A stretch of 21,659 nt of DNA, taken from the NCBI GenBank assembly GCA_035528235.1, contig DATKZB010000258.1, positions 1 through 21,659 of the forward strand. Reading direction: 5' to 3'. Source of the stretch: DATKZB01 sp035528235 (GTDB lineage: Bacteria > Planctomycetota > Phycisphaerae > FEN-1346). Below the pieces are notes generated by a model. It saw nothing but the letters and a program-made list of their open reading frames with translations, was not told the origin of the DNA and searched no databases. Of this stretch, positions 21,619 to 21,659 are shown one piece after another. Position 1 is the stretch's first letter. Each line of letters begins with the position of its first letter. The translations under genes were made by a program, and so were the position numbers.

Positions 21619-21659
21619 AGTCATGCTCCGGCGCCCGGTTGCGATTCACGATGCAAAAT

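Larger units (their letters stand above)
21353..21659. other. Non-coding region with promoter and palindromic repeats
   Basis: No gene is supported in these 307 bases. They hold the DUF4416 promoter, a 6-bp C/G hairpin (21441-21455), an 11-bp hairpin (21459-21488), a paired-hairpin element (21544-21618) and a separated 10-bp inverted repeat (21530-21539 and 21649-21658). Confidence 0.65.

Overview
The window is about 21.7 kb of uniformly GC-rich bacterial chromosome. The gene content and style fit a Planctomycetota (Phycisphaerae-like) genome, probably environmental. The pointers are a short N-terminal zinc ribbon followed by one membrane helix and a Pro-rich linker, a DUF4416 gene, long-form HisG, Ala/Pro/Glu-rich tails on housekeeping proteins, and many palindromic intergenic repeats. 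This placement is an inference; no rRNA or other decisive marker is present.

Layout. Positions 1-4024 run on the + strand: a zinc-ribbon/membrane/Pro-rich protein, glmS (hexosamine synthesis) and a stand-alone homocysteine S-methyltransferase. Everything from 4228 to 21352 runs on the - strand. Read in its own direction it is: DUF4416 gene, a WecA/MraY-type glycan-lipid transferase and an O-antigen-ligase/TPR protein (a polysaccharide operon with 8-nt and GTGA overlaps); a self-contained unit for a 29-residue membrane miniprotein with its own promoter and terminator; a cyclophilin-like-fold gene; an orphan CUT1-type ABC ATPase (MsmX/UgpC-like); the translation/transcription cluster nusA-infB-ylxP-rbfA (rimP is not in its usual place before nusA); an endonuclease III-like iron-sulfur protein; hisG; a large exported TPR protein; and yebC.

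The most interesting non-coding signal is a dispersed family of paired-hairpin (REPIN/MITE-like) elements. Three copies (about 4061-4188, 9398-9519, 10018-10143) have two 10-bp stems with 6-nt loops, separated by 19-22 nt and bounded by terminal inverted repeats with a CTACAA or related core. Two of them end 1-2 nt from a stop codon inside the rbfA cluster. A fourth copy lies in frame inside the O-antigen-ligase gene (18414-18486). Stem sequences differ between copies while pairing is kept, and the two loops of each copy are complementary. A second paired-hairpin type (21544-21618) has a perfect 17-bp terminal inverted repeat.

The best candidate for something undescribed is the miniprotein gene at 17061-17150 (MDWWWW, a hydrophobic helix, then KKKQKEG), with a strong ribosome binding site, a sigma70-type promoter and an intrinsic terminator. 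Other oddities are an apparently leaderless DUF4416 transcript, an endonuclease III homologue that keeps the FeS cluster and catalytic Asp but seems to lack the helix-hairpin-helix and catalytic Lys and carries a histone-H1-like tail, and long charged low-complexity tails on NusA, RbfA and the cyclophilin-like protein.
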